Assembly: GCF_900141715.1 (NCBI RefSeq)
Contig: NZ_FQYK01000002.1
Coordinates: 53,495 to 117,494 of the forward strand
DNA: 64,000 bases
Source of the DNA: Algibacter luteus
GTDB lineage: Bacteria > Bacteroidota > Bacteroidia > Flavobacteriales > Flavobacteriaceae
Reading direction: 5' to 3'
Both the position numbers and the translations under genes were made by a program. Position 1 is the stretch's first letter. Each line of letters starts with the position of its first letter. The notes under the pieces are model-generated. The model had not been told where the DNA came from. It was given only the letters and a program-made list of their open reading frames with translations, and searched no databases. Below are positions 1-8,642 of the stretch, piece by piece.

Positions 1-132
1 CATACAAGTTGTTCTGTAGAAATTGGTCCTGGATCTATTTTCGGAGATTTCTCTGTTATTGGTGGTGCTAGTCGTAATGGTGGCGAATTATGCCCTATAT
101 ATGATATACTTCCTTCAAATGGCGGTCACTGA
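1..132 (+). CDS. 3' end of a surface-protein gene, paralogue of the next gene
   Basis: Frame 1 is open from the window edge and ends at TGA 130-132, giving 43 residues. It begins HTSCS and continues with IGPG, a Gly/Ser-rich stretch, NGG and LCPI. The same order of landmarks (CSEAIGPG, SSNGAYLCPIP) is found in the first repeat domain of the following 971-residue protein, so this is the last repeat domain of a related upstream protein. It ends in a short tail after the domain, with no type IX sorting signal. Start, total length and signal peptide lie outside the window. Function unknown; probably an exported or surface-exposed repeat protein like its neighbour. Confidence 0.75.
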   Translation, partial: HTSCSVEIGPGSIFGDFSVIGGASRNGGELCPIYDILPSNGGH

Positions 133-162
133 TTTAAAAGTGCTTTATTAACCTTATGAATA

Positions 163-210
163 ATTAATATAAAAGGTCTGGGATTAATTTCTCAGACCTT
201 TTATATTAAT
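163..210 (+). terminator. Hairpin terminator after the partial gene
   Basis: An 18-base perfect inverted repeat (163-180 with 193-210) around a 12-base loop begins 30 bases after the stop codon. The stem has the G+C-containing core AAAAGGTCTG/CAGACCTTTT, and the T-run lies inside the right arm, so it could work in both directions. Confidence 0.8.
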
Positions 211-632
211 ACTATTGAATTAGAAGAAATTATTCTAAAAATCAATAAACCAAAAAGAATAGTACCTTGCTTTTTCTAATAGTTTATTCATACACAAATT
301 AACAAAAAAATTACCTGGTGGTTTTTTTAAAATAAAACTTATTGCTTAAAATAATAAAATTATCATTTCTGATATCTCTAATTGAGCAATAAAAGCACCC
401 GATTAAACAAAATAAAAACAGCCTTTCAACCTTAATTATTTGTATCTCAACTAATAATCGTTATATTTTTTCAATTTAACGAACTAATTAAATTCCTACA
501 GTTACATTTTATAAATTTGTGATAACACTTATTATTTAATTGAGTCATTTACCCTCACATTCTCTTAAAATAGTGACCTTTCATAATTTTAAGTGTCTTA
601 ACTAAAATGCTATTAATTAACTAAATTCAATT
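211..632. other. 422-base AT-rich intergenic region
   Basis: No convincing open reading frame. A TAAATTTG box, matching the Bacteroidota -7 element, lies at 512-519, about 115 bases before the next start codon, but no TTG is found 19-20 bases upstream of it, so the promoter assignment is weak. The rest is A+T-rich sequence in which I see no repeat or RNA structure. Confidence 0.4.
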
Positions 633-3548
633 ATGAAAACAAAAATTTTTACTCTTTTAGGGATAGTTTTTCTATTCTTTTCATGCCAAAAGGAATTACT
701 TGATTTACAAGAAGATTCGCTGCAATCATTTTCAATGTCCTCTCAACTTACAGCAAGTTGCGAACCAGACTTTGAATCTCTACATGCTAGTTTACCAAAT
801 TCAGTAAGTATTCAAACTACTGCTAACCCTGGTGATGATGCATATTTTGATTTTGATATTTTAAATACAGACTTAGCAGCTACAGGCCTTCAAGGTTGGT
901 GTGGCGATGTTGATGGATATTTAGAAGTTGAAGGGCCTTATGAATTTAATGTGTATTCAAGTTATGAAGATTTTCCAACTGAAGAATTTGAAAATCCACA
1001 AAATTTCCCTCTTGTAAACTGGATTCTTAACCAAGATTTTATTGGCAAAGTAAGTTCAATATCAGGAGAAACTTATACTTACGGAATGGTTCAATGGGCT
1101 ATTTGGGAGCTTTTAGATGACAACAATTGTGTTAATTGTTTTTATTTAACAGGAGATGTTAAGGATGGTTGGAAACAAAATAGGGCTGCCTTAGAAGCAG
1201 TAGCTATGGAAATTGTTGATGCTGCTGTTGCAGAAGGGCAAGATTTTAAACCTGGATGTGGCCAACAAGTAGCACTTATGTTTATTGCTAACGAACGTAA
1301 CCCACTTAATCAAATAATTCAATCAATTATTTACACAGTTGACGTTCCTGAAAAAGAAGAGGATTGTAAAGACTGTGAAGGAAATGTAACCGAATTAGAA
1401 TTAAAATATAATGGTGACGAAGAAGCTCATATCGTCGTTAAAACTAAAGATGAAGGTGTGAACGGTAGCAAAGTTGTTTTCGAAGGAAACGTTGCCCCTG
1501 GAGGCACATTTACTTTTATGGGGAATGATGAAAACGGAACTTTAGGAGAAGAAATAAAAGTTTACGTAGATGGAGACTATGTTAAAATTAAAACGGATTG
1601 TTCTGAAGCTATTGGCCCTGGCTTAATAATTGAGGATATTGAAGTTATTAGTGGGAAAAGCTCCAATGGTGCTTATTTATGCCCTATACCTTGTGATGAA
1701 TGTAAAGGTGGTGTAACTAGCTTTACAGTAGAATATACTGGAAGCAGTCCTGCACAACTTAAAGTTGCACACAAAGATGCTGTATTATTCAATGAAATGA
1801 TTAATCCTGGACAATTAATTACACTTTCTGGTAGTAAAGATGATGGTACGTTCGAAGAAAATAACTTAATTTTTACCTTAAATGGAACTGCACAAAGTGC
1901 ACCAGGACATGATGAAGGTGAAATTCACGTAAGTTGTTCTAAACCTTTTTATGTTGGCTTACCAATTGGAGATTCTCTTGTTGTAACAGCTGGAAGAAGT
2001 AAGGATAATGGTGAAATGTGTGCCATGAATGAAATGCCTTGTGACGAATGTGATGGTGGTGTAACCAGTTTTACAATGGAATATACAGGGCTTAATAATG
2101 CAACATTAAAAGTTGAGCATAAAAATGCAGTGTTATTCAACGCTGTAGTTACGCCTGATCAATTAATTACACTTTCTGGTAGTAAAGATGACGGTAAGTT
2201 TGAAGAAAACAACCTAATTATATCTTTAAATGGTGTTGTACTTAGCGCGCCTGAACATGATCCAGGGCAAATTCACGTAAGTTGTTCTAAACCTTTTTAT
2301 GTAGGATTACCTATTGGTGATAGTTTAGTAGTTACAGCTGGTACGAGTAAAGATAATGGTCCTATTTGTGAAGACATTCCTCCTATGCAACCAGATTGTC
2401 AAGAATGTAAAGGCGGTGTTACCAGTTTTACTTTTGAGTATACAGGGAGTGATGCAGAACTTATTGTTAAAGATAAAAATGGAGTATTATGGAGTGGTTC
2501 TGTTAGTAATGGACAAGAAATCACTCTTAATGGAAGTAAAGATGATGGGAAGTTTGAAGAAAATGATCTAATGTTCATTTTAAATGGTGTGGCACAAAGT
2601 GCACCTGAGCATGATACAGGTAAAATTCATATGAGTTGTTCTAAACCATTTTATGTAGGATTACCAATTGGTAACAATATAGTTGTTACAGCCGGAACTA
2701 GTAAAGATAACGGTCCTATATGTGAAAAGAATCCGCCATCAACAAGTGCTGAATGTGACTGCGATGGTAAAATAGTTTCAATGGCTGTAGAATACGGCGG
2801 TCCAAATGGTGCAACTGTAACTGTAGGTGCTGATGAAAACGGTAATAATTCAAAAACATTTAACAACGTGCAAACAGGAGAAATTCTTAACGTGACTTTA
2901 GGAGATATTGGTAACTGGTGGTATTGGTCTGTAAACGGAAACGTTCAAGGTAGCATTCATACAAGTTGTTCTGATGATATCTTAGGAAATGTAGATGCTG
3001 AAAAAAGTGATTTTGGAAATATGGGTACCTATCCAAATCCAGAGTTTGGTAGCAACAATGGTACTTTCCTTGTTGTGATGCATACTGATGATAAAGGAAA
3101 TACTTGTACACTTGATGGTTATAATGTAGAAGTACTACCAATGGATCCGACTACTCCAGATAGCACTGAATGCGACTGTGATGGTAAAATTGTTAAGATG
3201 TCTGTTAAATATGATGGACCTTCTGGAGCTGTAATAGTTGTAACAGGAGACAACGGTGGATCTCAAACTTTTACAAACGTTTCTAAAGGTGATGTAATAA
3301 CACCAACTTTAGGTGCTGTTGGAAATTGGTGGTACTACACTGTAAATGGAAATTTACAAGCTAGCATTCACACAAGTTGTTCTGATGACATCTTAGGTAA
3401 TGTAGATGCATCAAAAAGCATTTTTGGTAATCTAGGGTCTTACCCTGACCCTGCCGATGATGATGGTAACAAAAACGACGGAACATTCCTAGTTACAAGT
3501 CATACCGATGAAAAAGGAAATACTTGTAGTTTAACAGATGGACACTAA
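633..3548 (+). CDS. Surface lipoprotein with thioester-domain-like head and six Cys-rich repeat domains
   Basis: 971 residues. The N-terminus is a lipoprotein signal with lipobox LFFSC (Cys18), so the mature protein should be lipid-anchored. Residues 45-235 contain GWCGD (Cys90) and, 64 residues later, MVQWAIW (Gln154). This resembles the Cys and [T/V]QxAIW signatures of thioester (TED/TQXA) adhesin domains of Gram-positive bacteria; that assignment is inference. Residues 245-971 are six repeats of about 110-140 residues, each opening with CxxC or CDCDG and carrying an IH(T/V/M)SCS-type motif (repeat 1: TDCS). Repeats 2-4 form one subtype (SCSKPFYVGLPIG), 5-6 another (IHTSCSDDILGN), and repeat 1 resembles the tail of the upstream gene. 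I recall a Pfam domain of unknown function (DUF7467) of this kind but could not check. No type IX sorting domain. Likely role: adhesion or surface binding; ligand unknown. Confidence 0.7.
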   Translation: MKTKIFTLLGIVFLFFSCQKELLDLQEDSLQSFSMSSQLTASCEPDFESLHASLPNSVSIQTTANPGDDAYFDFDILNTDLAATGLQGWCGDVDGYLEVEGPYEFNVYSSYEDFPTEEFENPQNFPLVNWILNQDFIGKVSSISGETYTYGMVQWAIWELLDDNNCVNCFYLTGDVKDGWKQNRAALEAVAMEIVDAAVAEGQDFKPGCGQQVALMFIANERNPLNQIIQSIIYTVDVPEKEEDCKDCEGNVTELELKYNGDEEAHIVVKTKDEGVNGSKVVFEGNVAPGGTFTFMGNDENGTLGEEIKVYVDGDYVKIKTDCSEAIGPGLIIEDIEVISGKSSNGAYLCPIPCDECKGGVTSFTVEYTGSSPAQLKVAHKDAVLFNEMINPGQLITLSGSKDDGTFEENNLIFTLNGTAQSAPGHDEGEIHVSCSKPFYVGLPIGDSLVVTAGRSKDNGEMCAMNEMPCDECDGGVTSFTMEYTGLNNATLKVEHKNAVLFNAVVTPDQLITLSGSKDDGKFEENNLIISLNGVVLSAPEHDPGQIHVSCSKPFYVGLPIGDSLVVTAGTSKDNGPICEDIPPMQPDCQECKGGVTSFTFEYTGSDAELIVKDKNGVLWSGSVSNGQEITLNGSKDDGKFEENDLMFILNGVAQSAPEHDTGKIHMSCSKPFYVGLPIGNNIVVTAGTSKDNGPICEKNPPSTSAECDCDGKIVSMAVEYGGPNGATVTVGADENGNNSKTFNNVQTGEILNVTLGDIGNWWYWSVNGNVQGSIHTSCSDDILGNVDAEKSDFGNMGTYPNPEFGSNNGTFLVVMHTDDKGNTCTLDGYNVEVLPMDPTTPDSTECDCDGKIVKMSVKYDGPSGAVIVVTGDNGGSQTFTNVSKGDVITPTLGAVGNWWYYTVNGNLQASIHTSCSDDILGNVDASKSIFGNLGSYPDPADDDGNKNDGTFLVTSHTDEKGNTCSLTDGH
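1365..3545 (+). repeat. Six tandem in-frame domain repeats
   Basis: Repeat units begin near 1365, 1692, 2040, 2397, 2754 and 3171. Units 2, 3 and 4 are close at DNA level: units 2 and 3 share a run of more than 30 identical bases around the VSCSKPFY codons (near 1921 and 2270), and all three share most of the SGSKDDG/NGSKDDG region. Units 5 and 6 form a second pair. This suggests fairly recent duplication or gene conversion inside the gene. Confidence 0.8.
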
Positions 3549-3564
3549 AAATTAGTTGATTTTA

Positions 3565-3599
3565 TAAAAAAGCCTGAGAAATATCTCGGGCTTTTTTTT
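3565..3599 (+). terminator. Rho-independent terminator
   Basis: The A-run leads into AAGCCTGAGA, a short loop and TCTCGGGCTT, followed by eight Ts. It starts 17 bases after the stop codon of the lipoprotein gene. Confidence 0.85.
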
Positions 3600-3691
3600 A
3601 TAAATTATTCGAAACTATTTTCAATTAATCTATTCCAAATATATCATTGAAATTCACCCACCTATTAAATACTAAATCTAGTTTAATTTTC

Positions 3692-3699
3692 TATTTTTG
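3692..3699 (+). promoter_or_regulatory. Probable -7 element of prfB
   Basis: TATTTTTG fits TAnnTTTG and ends 17 bases before the prfB start codon. No TTG is found at the expected upstream distance, so support is the -7 box and its position only. Confidence 0.4.
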
Positions 3700-3716
3700 T
3701 TTAAAACTATTATCAG

Positions 3717-4827
3717 ATGATAACATCAGATCAAATAAAAGATCTCAATACCCGCCTAGATAAGCTAAGGCACTATCTTTGACATAGATGCCAAATTAAT
3801 AGAAATACAAAACGAAGAAGAACAAACTTTCGACCCAAATTTTTGGAACGACCCAAAAGCTGCAGAAGCTACAATGAAATCGCTTCGTGTGAAGAAAAAA
3901 TGGGTTCAAGACTACAAAGACCTAAAGACACTTATTGAAGACCTCGAAATTATTTACGAGTTTTTCAAAGAAGGTGAATCGACGCAAGAAGACGTTGAAA
4001 ACAGATACAACAAAGCATCTTCTCTACTCGAAGATATTGAGTTTAGAAATATGCTTTCCGAAGAAGGCGATAGTTTAAGCGCAGTATTACAAATTACCGC
4101 AGGTGCTGGAGGTACAGAAAGTTGCGATTGGGCTAGCATGCTTATGCGTATGTATTTAATGTATGCCGAAAAAAGTGGATTTAAAGTTAAAGAGCTAAAC
4201 TTTCAAGAAGGAGACGTCGCAGGTATCAAAACCGTTACTTTAGAGATTGAAGGCGATTTTGCTTTTGGATGGTTAAAAGGAGAAAATGGCGTACATCGAT
4301 TGGTACGAATTTCGCCTTTTGATAGTAATGCAAAACGTCATACTAGTTTTGCCTCTGTTTATGTTTATCCACTTGTTGATGACACTATTGAAATTGAAAT
4401 TAACCCTGCTGATATAGAAATTACAACAGCACGTTCTAGCGGTGCTGGAGGACAAAATGTTAATAAGGTAGAAACCAAAGTACAGTTACTCCACAAACCA
4501 ACGGGTATTCAAATTCAATGTTCTGAAACACGCTCTCAGCATGATAATAGATCCAGAGCCATGCAAATGTTAAAGTCGCAATTGTACGAAATAGAACTTC
4601 AAAAACAAATGTCGCAACGAGAAGATATTGAAGCAGGCAAAATGAAGATTGAATGGGGAAGCCAAATTAGAAATTATGTGATGCATCCTTACAAATTAGT
4701 TAAAGATGTAAGAACAGGTCATGAAACAGGCAATGTTGATGCGGTAATGGACGGATATATTGACGAGTTTTTAAAATCGTATTTAATGATGATGGGACAA
4801 AAAGTAGAAGACGATAACCAACTATGA
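3717..4827 (+). CDS. prfB: Peptide chain release factor 2, programmed +1 frameshift
   Basis: RF2 releases the polypeptide at UGA and UAA codons. Translation starts at ATG 3717 and reads 21 codons to CTT, then meets in-frame TGA at 3780-3782. A +1 shift at CTT-TGA-C gives GAC at 3781 and the frame stays open to TGA 4825-4827, for 369 residues in all (E. coli RF2 has 365). The shifted frame begins DIDAKL, the conserved RF2 sequence. Codon-recognition motif SPF (in [12 protein letters not shown]) and catalytic GGQ ([11 protein letters not shown]) are both present. AGG at 3768-3770 sits where the E. coli frameshift-stimulating Shine-Dalgarno begins, but the following GGG is CAC here. An in-frame ATG at 3874 would remove the N-terminal domain and is not the true start. 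The stop overlaps the next start (ATGA). Confidence 0.97.
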
Positions 4828-5441
4828 AACAAATAGATACCATTATTTTTGATCTTGGTGGCGTTTTAATCGATTGGAATCCTGAATACTTATATTTAAA
4901 AGTCTTTAATGGTAATCGCGAAAAAATGCAGTGGTTCTTCGATAACATTTGCACTAGCGATTGGAATGAAAACCAAGACGCAGGGTATCCTCTAGCTCAA
5001 GCTACAGAAGACAGAGTTTTGCTTTTTCCTGAATATGAAAATGAAATTCGTATGTTTTATGGTCGATGGGTAGAAATGTTGGCTGGAGAAATTACAGGAA
5101 CTGTGACTATTTTAAAAAAACTAGTTGAGAGTAGAAACTATAAAGTTGTTGCACTAACCAATTGGAGTGCTGAAACATTCCCTATTGCATTAGAGCGTTT
5201 CGATTTTTTACAATGGTTTGAAGGTATAGTGGTTTCAGGAGAAGAAAAAACTAGAAAACCCTTTGATGCCATTTTCAATTTAACCTTAAACAGATTCAAT
5301 ATAAAAGCTGAAAACTCGATTTTTATTGATGACAATCTCAGAAATATTGAAGCCGCTAAAAAACTAGGCATAAACGGATTACTATTTGAATCTCCAGACA
5401 AACTCTACAAACAGTTACTAACATTTAATATTTATTTATAA
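4824..5441 (+). CDS. HAD-family phosphatase (YihX-like)
   Basis: 205 residues, a haloacid-dehalogenase-superfamily hydrolase. Motif I is DLGGVLID (nucleophile Asp10; the usual +2 Asp is Gly, as is common in the YihX/glucose-1-phosphate phosphatase group). Motif II is TNWS, the motif III Lys lies in TRKP, and motif IV is FIDDN. The cap insert between motifs I and II is helical. The start codon overlaps the prfB stop (ATGA) and the stop overlaps the next ATG by one base, so the three genes are probably co-transcribed and translationally coupled. Substrate is not readable from sequence; small sugar phosphates are typical for the group. Confidence 0.85.
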   Translation: MKQIDTIIFDLGGVLIDWNPEYLYLKVFNGNREKMQWFFDNICTSDWNENQDAGYPLAQATEDRVLLFPEYENEIRMFYGRWVEMLAGEITGTVTILKKLVESRNYKVVALTNWSAETFPIALERFDFLQWFEGIVVSGEEKTRKPFDAIFNLTLNRFNIKAENSIFIDDNLRNIEAAKKLGINGLLFESPDKLYKQLLTFNIYL

Positions 5442-5782
5442 TGATAAAAATTTACCACAACAACAGATGCCGTAAATCTCGTGCTGGACTTGAAATTGTA
5501 GAAAATTCAGGGAAAGATTTTGAAATTATTAAATATTTAGATGAAGTTCCGAGTGTTGCAGAATTAAAAAAAATCATCAAACTACTAAAAATAAATCCTA
5601 TAGATTTAGTTAGAAAAAATGAAGCTGTATGGAAAGAAAACTTTAAAGGTAAAACCTTGAGCGACAACGTTATTGTTAAAGCCATGGTTGAAAATCCAAA
5701 GCTTATTGAACGTCCTATTGTTATTAATGGTGATAAAGCAGTTGTTGGGAGACCACCTGAACTTATTTCTACTATCTTATAA
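5441..5782 (+). CDS. ArsC/Spx-family thioredoxin-fold protein
   Basis: 113 residues, the usual length for ArsC-like proteins. The N-terminal strand is followed by NNRCRKSR with a single Cys10 at the catalytic position, and the C-terminal part has ERPIVINGDKAVVGRP, the conserved ArsC cis-Pro region. Family members reduce arsenate with glutaredoxin/glutathione or act as thiol-dependent regulators; which applies here is not decided, since no ars genes (arsB, arsR) are nearby. It is the third gene of the prfB operon. Often annotated arsenate reductase; I leave the symbol empty. Confidence 0.8.
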   Translation: MIKIYHNNRCRKSRAGLEIVENSGKDFEIIKYLDEVPSVAELKKIIKLLKINPIDLVRKNEAVWKENFKGKTLSDNVIVKAMVENPKLIERPIVINGDKAVVGRPPELISTIL

Positions 5783-5839
5783 CGGTTCTAAACAATTTGC
5801 ATTAACATAACTTTAACCTAAGACCACTAAACCTTAGCG

Positions 5840-5847
5840 TAAATTTG
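5840..5847 (+). promoter_or_regulatory. Probable -7 element of the receptor gene
   Basis: TAAATTTG matches TAnnTTTG and ends 25 bases before ATG 5873. There is no TTG 19-20 bases upstream; a TTTG at 5796-5799 is too far away. Confidence 0.4.
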
Positions 5848-5872
5848 CTGTCTAAATGTTTAAACATCATTC

Positions 5873-8302
5873 ATGACTCAAAAATACACGCTTCTATTGT
5901 TAATTTTCTTTTTATTCACGGGCTTTACTTTTGCTCAAAGAGCTGAAATTAAAGAAGTAAAAATATCAGGAAATGTAATTGATAAAGAGACGAAACTTCC
6001 TTTGGAATATGCAACTATCGCATTTTTCAATAAAAATCAAAATAAAATAGTAACTGGTGGAATAACCAATGCGAAAGGCGATTTTAATATTCCGGTCCCA
6101 ACGGGAACTTATGACATTACCATTGAATACATTTCATTCAAAACCATTACAATACCCAATAAAATTATATCAAAAAATGAAAATTTAGGTGTTTTTTCTT
6201 TAGAAATTAATGCTGAAACTTTAGCTGAAGTTGAAATTATTGCAGAAAAAACAACTGTTGAAATAAAGCTTGATAAAAAGATTTACAATGTTGGAAAAGA
6301 TTTAACAGTAAGTGGAGGAAATGTAAGTGATGTTTTAGATAACGTTCCATCCGTTTCAGTAGATGCTGATGGCAATGTTGCCTTAAGAGGTAATGACAAT
6401 GTGCGTATACTTATAAACGGTAAACCTTCTGGATTGGTTGGACTTAATTCTACAGAAGCACTCAAGCAATTACCCGCAGAAGCTATTGATAAAGTAGAAG
6501 TAATCACTTCACCTTCAGCTAGATATGAAGCCGAAGGAACTGCAGGAATATTAAATATTATATTGCGAAGAAGTAAGCTACAAGGCTTAAACGGTTCAGT
6601 TACCGCTAATGTTGGACATCCTGATGCTGCTGGAATATCAGGAAATATAAATTATAGAACTGGTAATATAAACCTATTCAATACAACTTCTTATAGATAC
6701 CAAGAAACTATAGGAAGATGGTATAACGATGTAAAATATTTTGACGATAATACACCAGATTTAGATGAAAAACGCGATTGGTTAGATATTAGAAAAGGCA
6801 TTACGACAAATACAGGTATTGAATGGTATATAAACGACTCCGCTTCATTAACAACATCTGTAGTTTATCGCGATAATAATTCTGAAAACAACTCTGTAAA
6901 TAAACTCGTTCAGTTCAATAAAATTACGAATACTACGAGTGAAAGTGAACGAAAAGATCCAGAAAAGGAAGAAGATAAAACAATTCAATATGCTTTAAAT
7001 TTCACAAAGAACTTCGAGGCTAGCGACCATAAATTAACGTTCGACTTTCAATATGAAGATTCAAATGAAGACCTGAATTCTTTAATTTCAATTGATGGTA
7101 TAGAGTCTGAAATAATAACCACGCTTGAAGATCAATCTAATATCCTCTTACAATCTGATTATGTTGTACCTATTGGAGAAAAGAGCCAGATAGAACTTGG
7201 TTATCGAGGAGATTTCACAACAAGATCTACAGATTTTGAAGTGTCTCTCTTAGATCCAGAATCTGGTAATTTTGAAATAAATAACAATCTTACAAATCTC
7301 TTTAATTTTAAGCAATACAACACTGCTGTTTACACGCAATTTGGGAGTAAAATTGACAAGTTTTCGTATTTAATTGGGCTTAGATTTGAAAATACCAGAA
7401 TTACACTAGACCAACCTACTACGGGCGATTTTAGCAGAAAAAAAATTAACGGATTATTTCCAACTGTAAATATAAATTATGAAATGAGTGATTCTCAAAG
7501 TTTCACCATAGGCTATAACAGAAGAATTAGAAGACCTAGAGGTTTTATGCTTAACCCCTTCCCTTCTCGCTCTAGTATAACCAACGTATTTCAAGGAAAT
7601 CCAGACTTAAATCCAACCTTCTCAAGTACTTTTGAAATTGGGTATTTAAATAAATTAGATAAACTAACTATTTCTTCATCAATCTATTATTCTCATTCAA
7701 CAGAAGTTATGACTTTTGCCAGTAGAACAACCGATGAAACTGTTATTGTTGATGGTGAAGAATTTCCAGTTATAGCAAGAGGACCTATTAATTTAGGCGA
7801 GGATATACGCTATGGTTTTGAGTTGAATTTAAATTACAGCCCAACAAGAAAATGGCGTGTTAATACCGATTTTAATATTTATAAATTTGAACGCGAAGGC
7901 GAATTTAATGGCGTTGACTTAAGTGCTAACAACCTAACTTGGAGAGCGAGACTTACAAATAAATTTACTTTACCGTACGATATTGATTGGCAAACAAATA
8001 TAAATTTTAGAGGGCCTAGTCAAGATGCTCAAAATGATAGAAAAGGTATCATTTCAACTAATTTAGCATTTAGTAAAGATTTTCTTAAAGAAAAAGCGTC
8101 TATAGCTTTTAATGTAAGAGACCTTTTTAATACGGCATTTTTTAGCAATGATATTACCGCAGAAACATTTACTGCCTATCAAGAAATTCAATTTAGAGGT
8201 GGTCGTACATTCAATCTGGCATTTACTTATAGATTCAACCAAAAGAAAAAGCGCGAGCGCCAAGGTGGATTTGATGGTGGTGATGGCGGCATGGATATGT
8301 AA
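5873..8302 (+). CDS. TonB-dependent-receptor-like outer membrane beta-barrel protein
   Basis: 809 residues. The signal peptide ends near FTFAQ (residues 1-21). Residues about 30-115 form a carboxypeptidase-regulatory-like beta domain (ISGNVIDKETKLPLEYATI) typical of Bacteroidota receptors. A plug-like domain follows at about 125-235 (GGNVSDVLDNVPSVSVD, LRGNDNVRILINGKP), then a long beta-barrel with alternating aromatic strands ending AFTYRFNQ, and a short charged Gly/Asp-rich tail. This is the outer-membrane-beta-barrel receptor subtype without a SusD partner. No adjacent transporter or SusD gene shows the substrate. It has its own -7 box and a strong terminator, so it is probably monocistronic. 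Confidence 0.85.
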   Translation: MTQKYTLLLLIFFLFTGFTFAQRAEIKEVKISGNVIDKETKLPLEYATIAFFNKNQNKIVTGGITNAKGDFNIPVPTGTYDITIEYISFKTITIPNKIISKNENLGVFSLEINAETLAEVEIIAEKTTVEIKLDKKIYNVGKDLTVSGGNVSDVLDNVPSVSVDADGNVALRGNDNVRILINGKPSGLVGLNSTEALKQLPAEAIDKVEVITSPSARYEAEGTAGILNIILRRSKLQGLNGSVTANVGHPDAAGISGNINYRTGNINLFNTTSYRYQETIGRWYNDVKYFDDNTPDLDEKRDWLDIRKGITTNTGIEWYINDSASLTTSVVYRDNNSENNSVNKLVQFNKITNTTSESERKDPEKEEDKTIQYALNFTKNFEASDHKLTFDFQYEDSNEDLNSLISIDGIESEIITTLEDQSNILLQSDYVVPIGEKSQIELGYRGDFTTRSTDFEVSLLDPESGNFEINNNLTNLFNFKQYNTAVYTQFGSKIDKFSYLIGLRFENTRITLDQPTTGDFSRKKINGLFPTVNINYEMSDSQSFTIGYNRRIRRPRGFMLNPFPSRSSITNVFQGNPDLNPTFSSTFEIGYLNKLDKLTISSSIYYSHSTEVMTFASRTTDETVIVDGEEFPVIARGPINLGEDIRYGFELNLNYSPTRKWRVNTDFNIYKFEREGEFNGVDLSANNLTWRARLTNKFTLPYDIDWQTNINFRGPSQDAQNDRKGIISTNLAFSKDFLKEKASIAFNVRDLFNTAFFSNDITAETFTAYQEIQFRGGRTFNLAFTYRFNQKKKRERQGGFDGGDGGMDM

Positions 8303-8313
8303 AATAAACCCAT

Positions 8314-8349
8314 AAAAAAAAGGAAGCTAAATTAGCTTCCTTTTTTTTA
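8314..8349 (+). terminator. Rho-independent terminator, likely bidirectional
   Basis: GGAAGCTA, loop AAT, TAGCTTCC, flanked by an A-run on the left and a long T-run on the right. It lies between the receptor gene and the convergent small gene on the other strand and can serve both. Confidence 0.85.
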
Positions 8350-8365
8350 TATCTGTAATTATGTT

Positions 8366-8539
8366 TTATTCTTGACGCTTAGCCTTCTTCTCTTCTTTAA
8401 TTTCTTTTAATCTTTCTATTAAAGAACCTCCTATCCAATAAGGAATAACAAAAGTTAATAAAAAAATCATTAACCAAAAACCTATTGTTAAAATAGTTAA
8501 AAACGCTAAAAAACCTAAATACTGGTCAAATTCAAACAT
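8366..8539 (-). CDS. 57-residue single-pass membrane protein
   Basis: ATG at 8539 reads through 57 codons to TAA at 8366-8368. The product starts MFEFDQYLGFLAF, has a hydrophobic segment at about residues 8-37 and a strongly basic and acidic tail (RLKEIKEEKKAKRQE). This hydrophobic-then-charged layout and the flanking terminator are typical of a real small membrane protein. It lies 103 bases downstream of the histidine kinase on the same strand and could be co-transcribed with it. Function unknown. Confidence 0.6.
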   Translation of the reverse strand: MFEFDQYLGFLAFLTILTIGFWLMIFLLTFVIPYWIGGSLIERLKEIKEEKKAKRQE

Positions 8540-8642
8540 AATAAATTTTATCTTTTAATAATCTTGCACAAAGATAGTACAAAGCCGTGTGTTATACAAT
8601 ATCAATTTAAAAATTATTAACATGTATTTGTTAATAGTCTGG

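Noticed and set aside
3900-4827. prfB as a normal gene starting at ATG 3874
   Set aside because: The upstream frame codes for the conserved RF2 N-terminus and a textbook CTT-TGA-C shift site.
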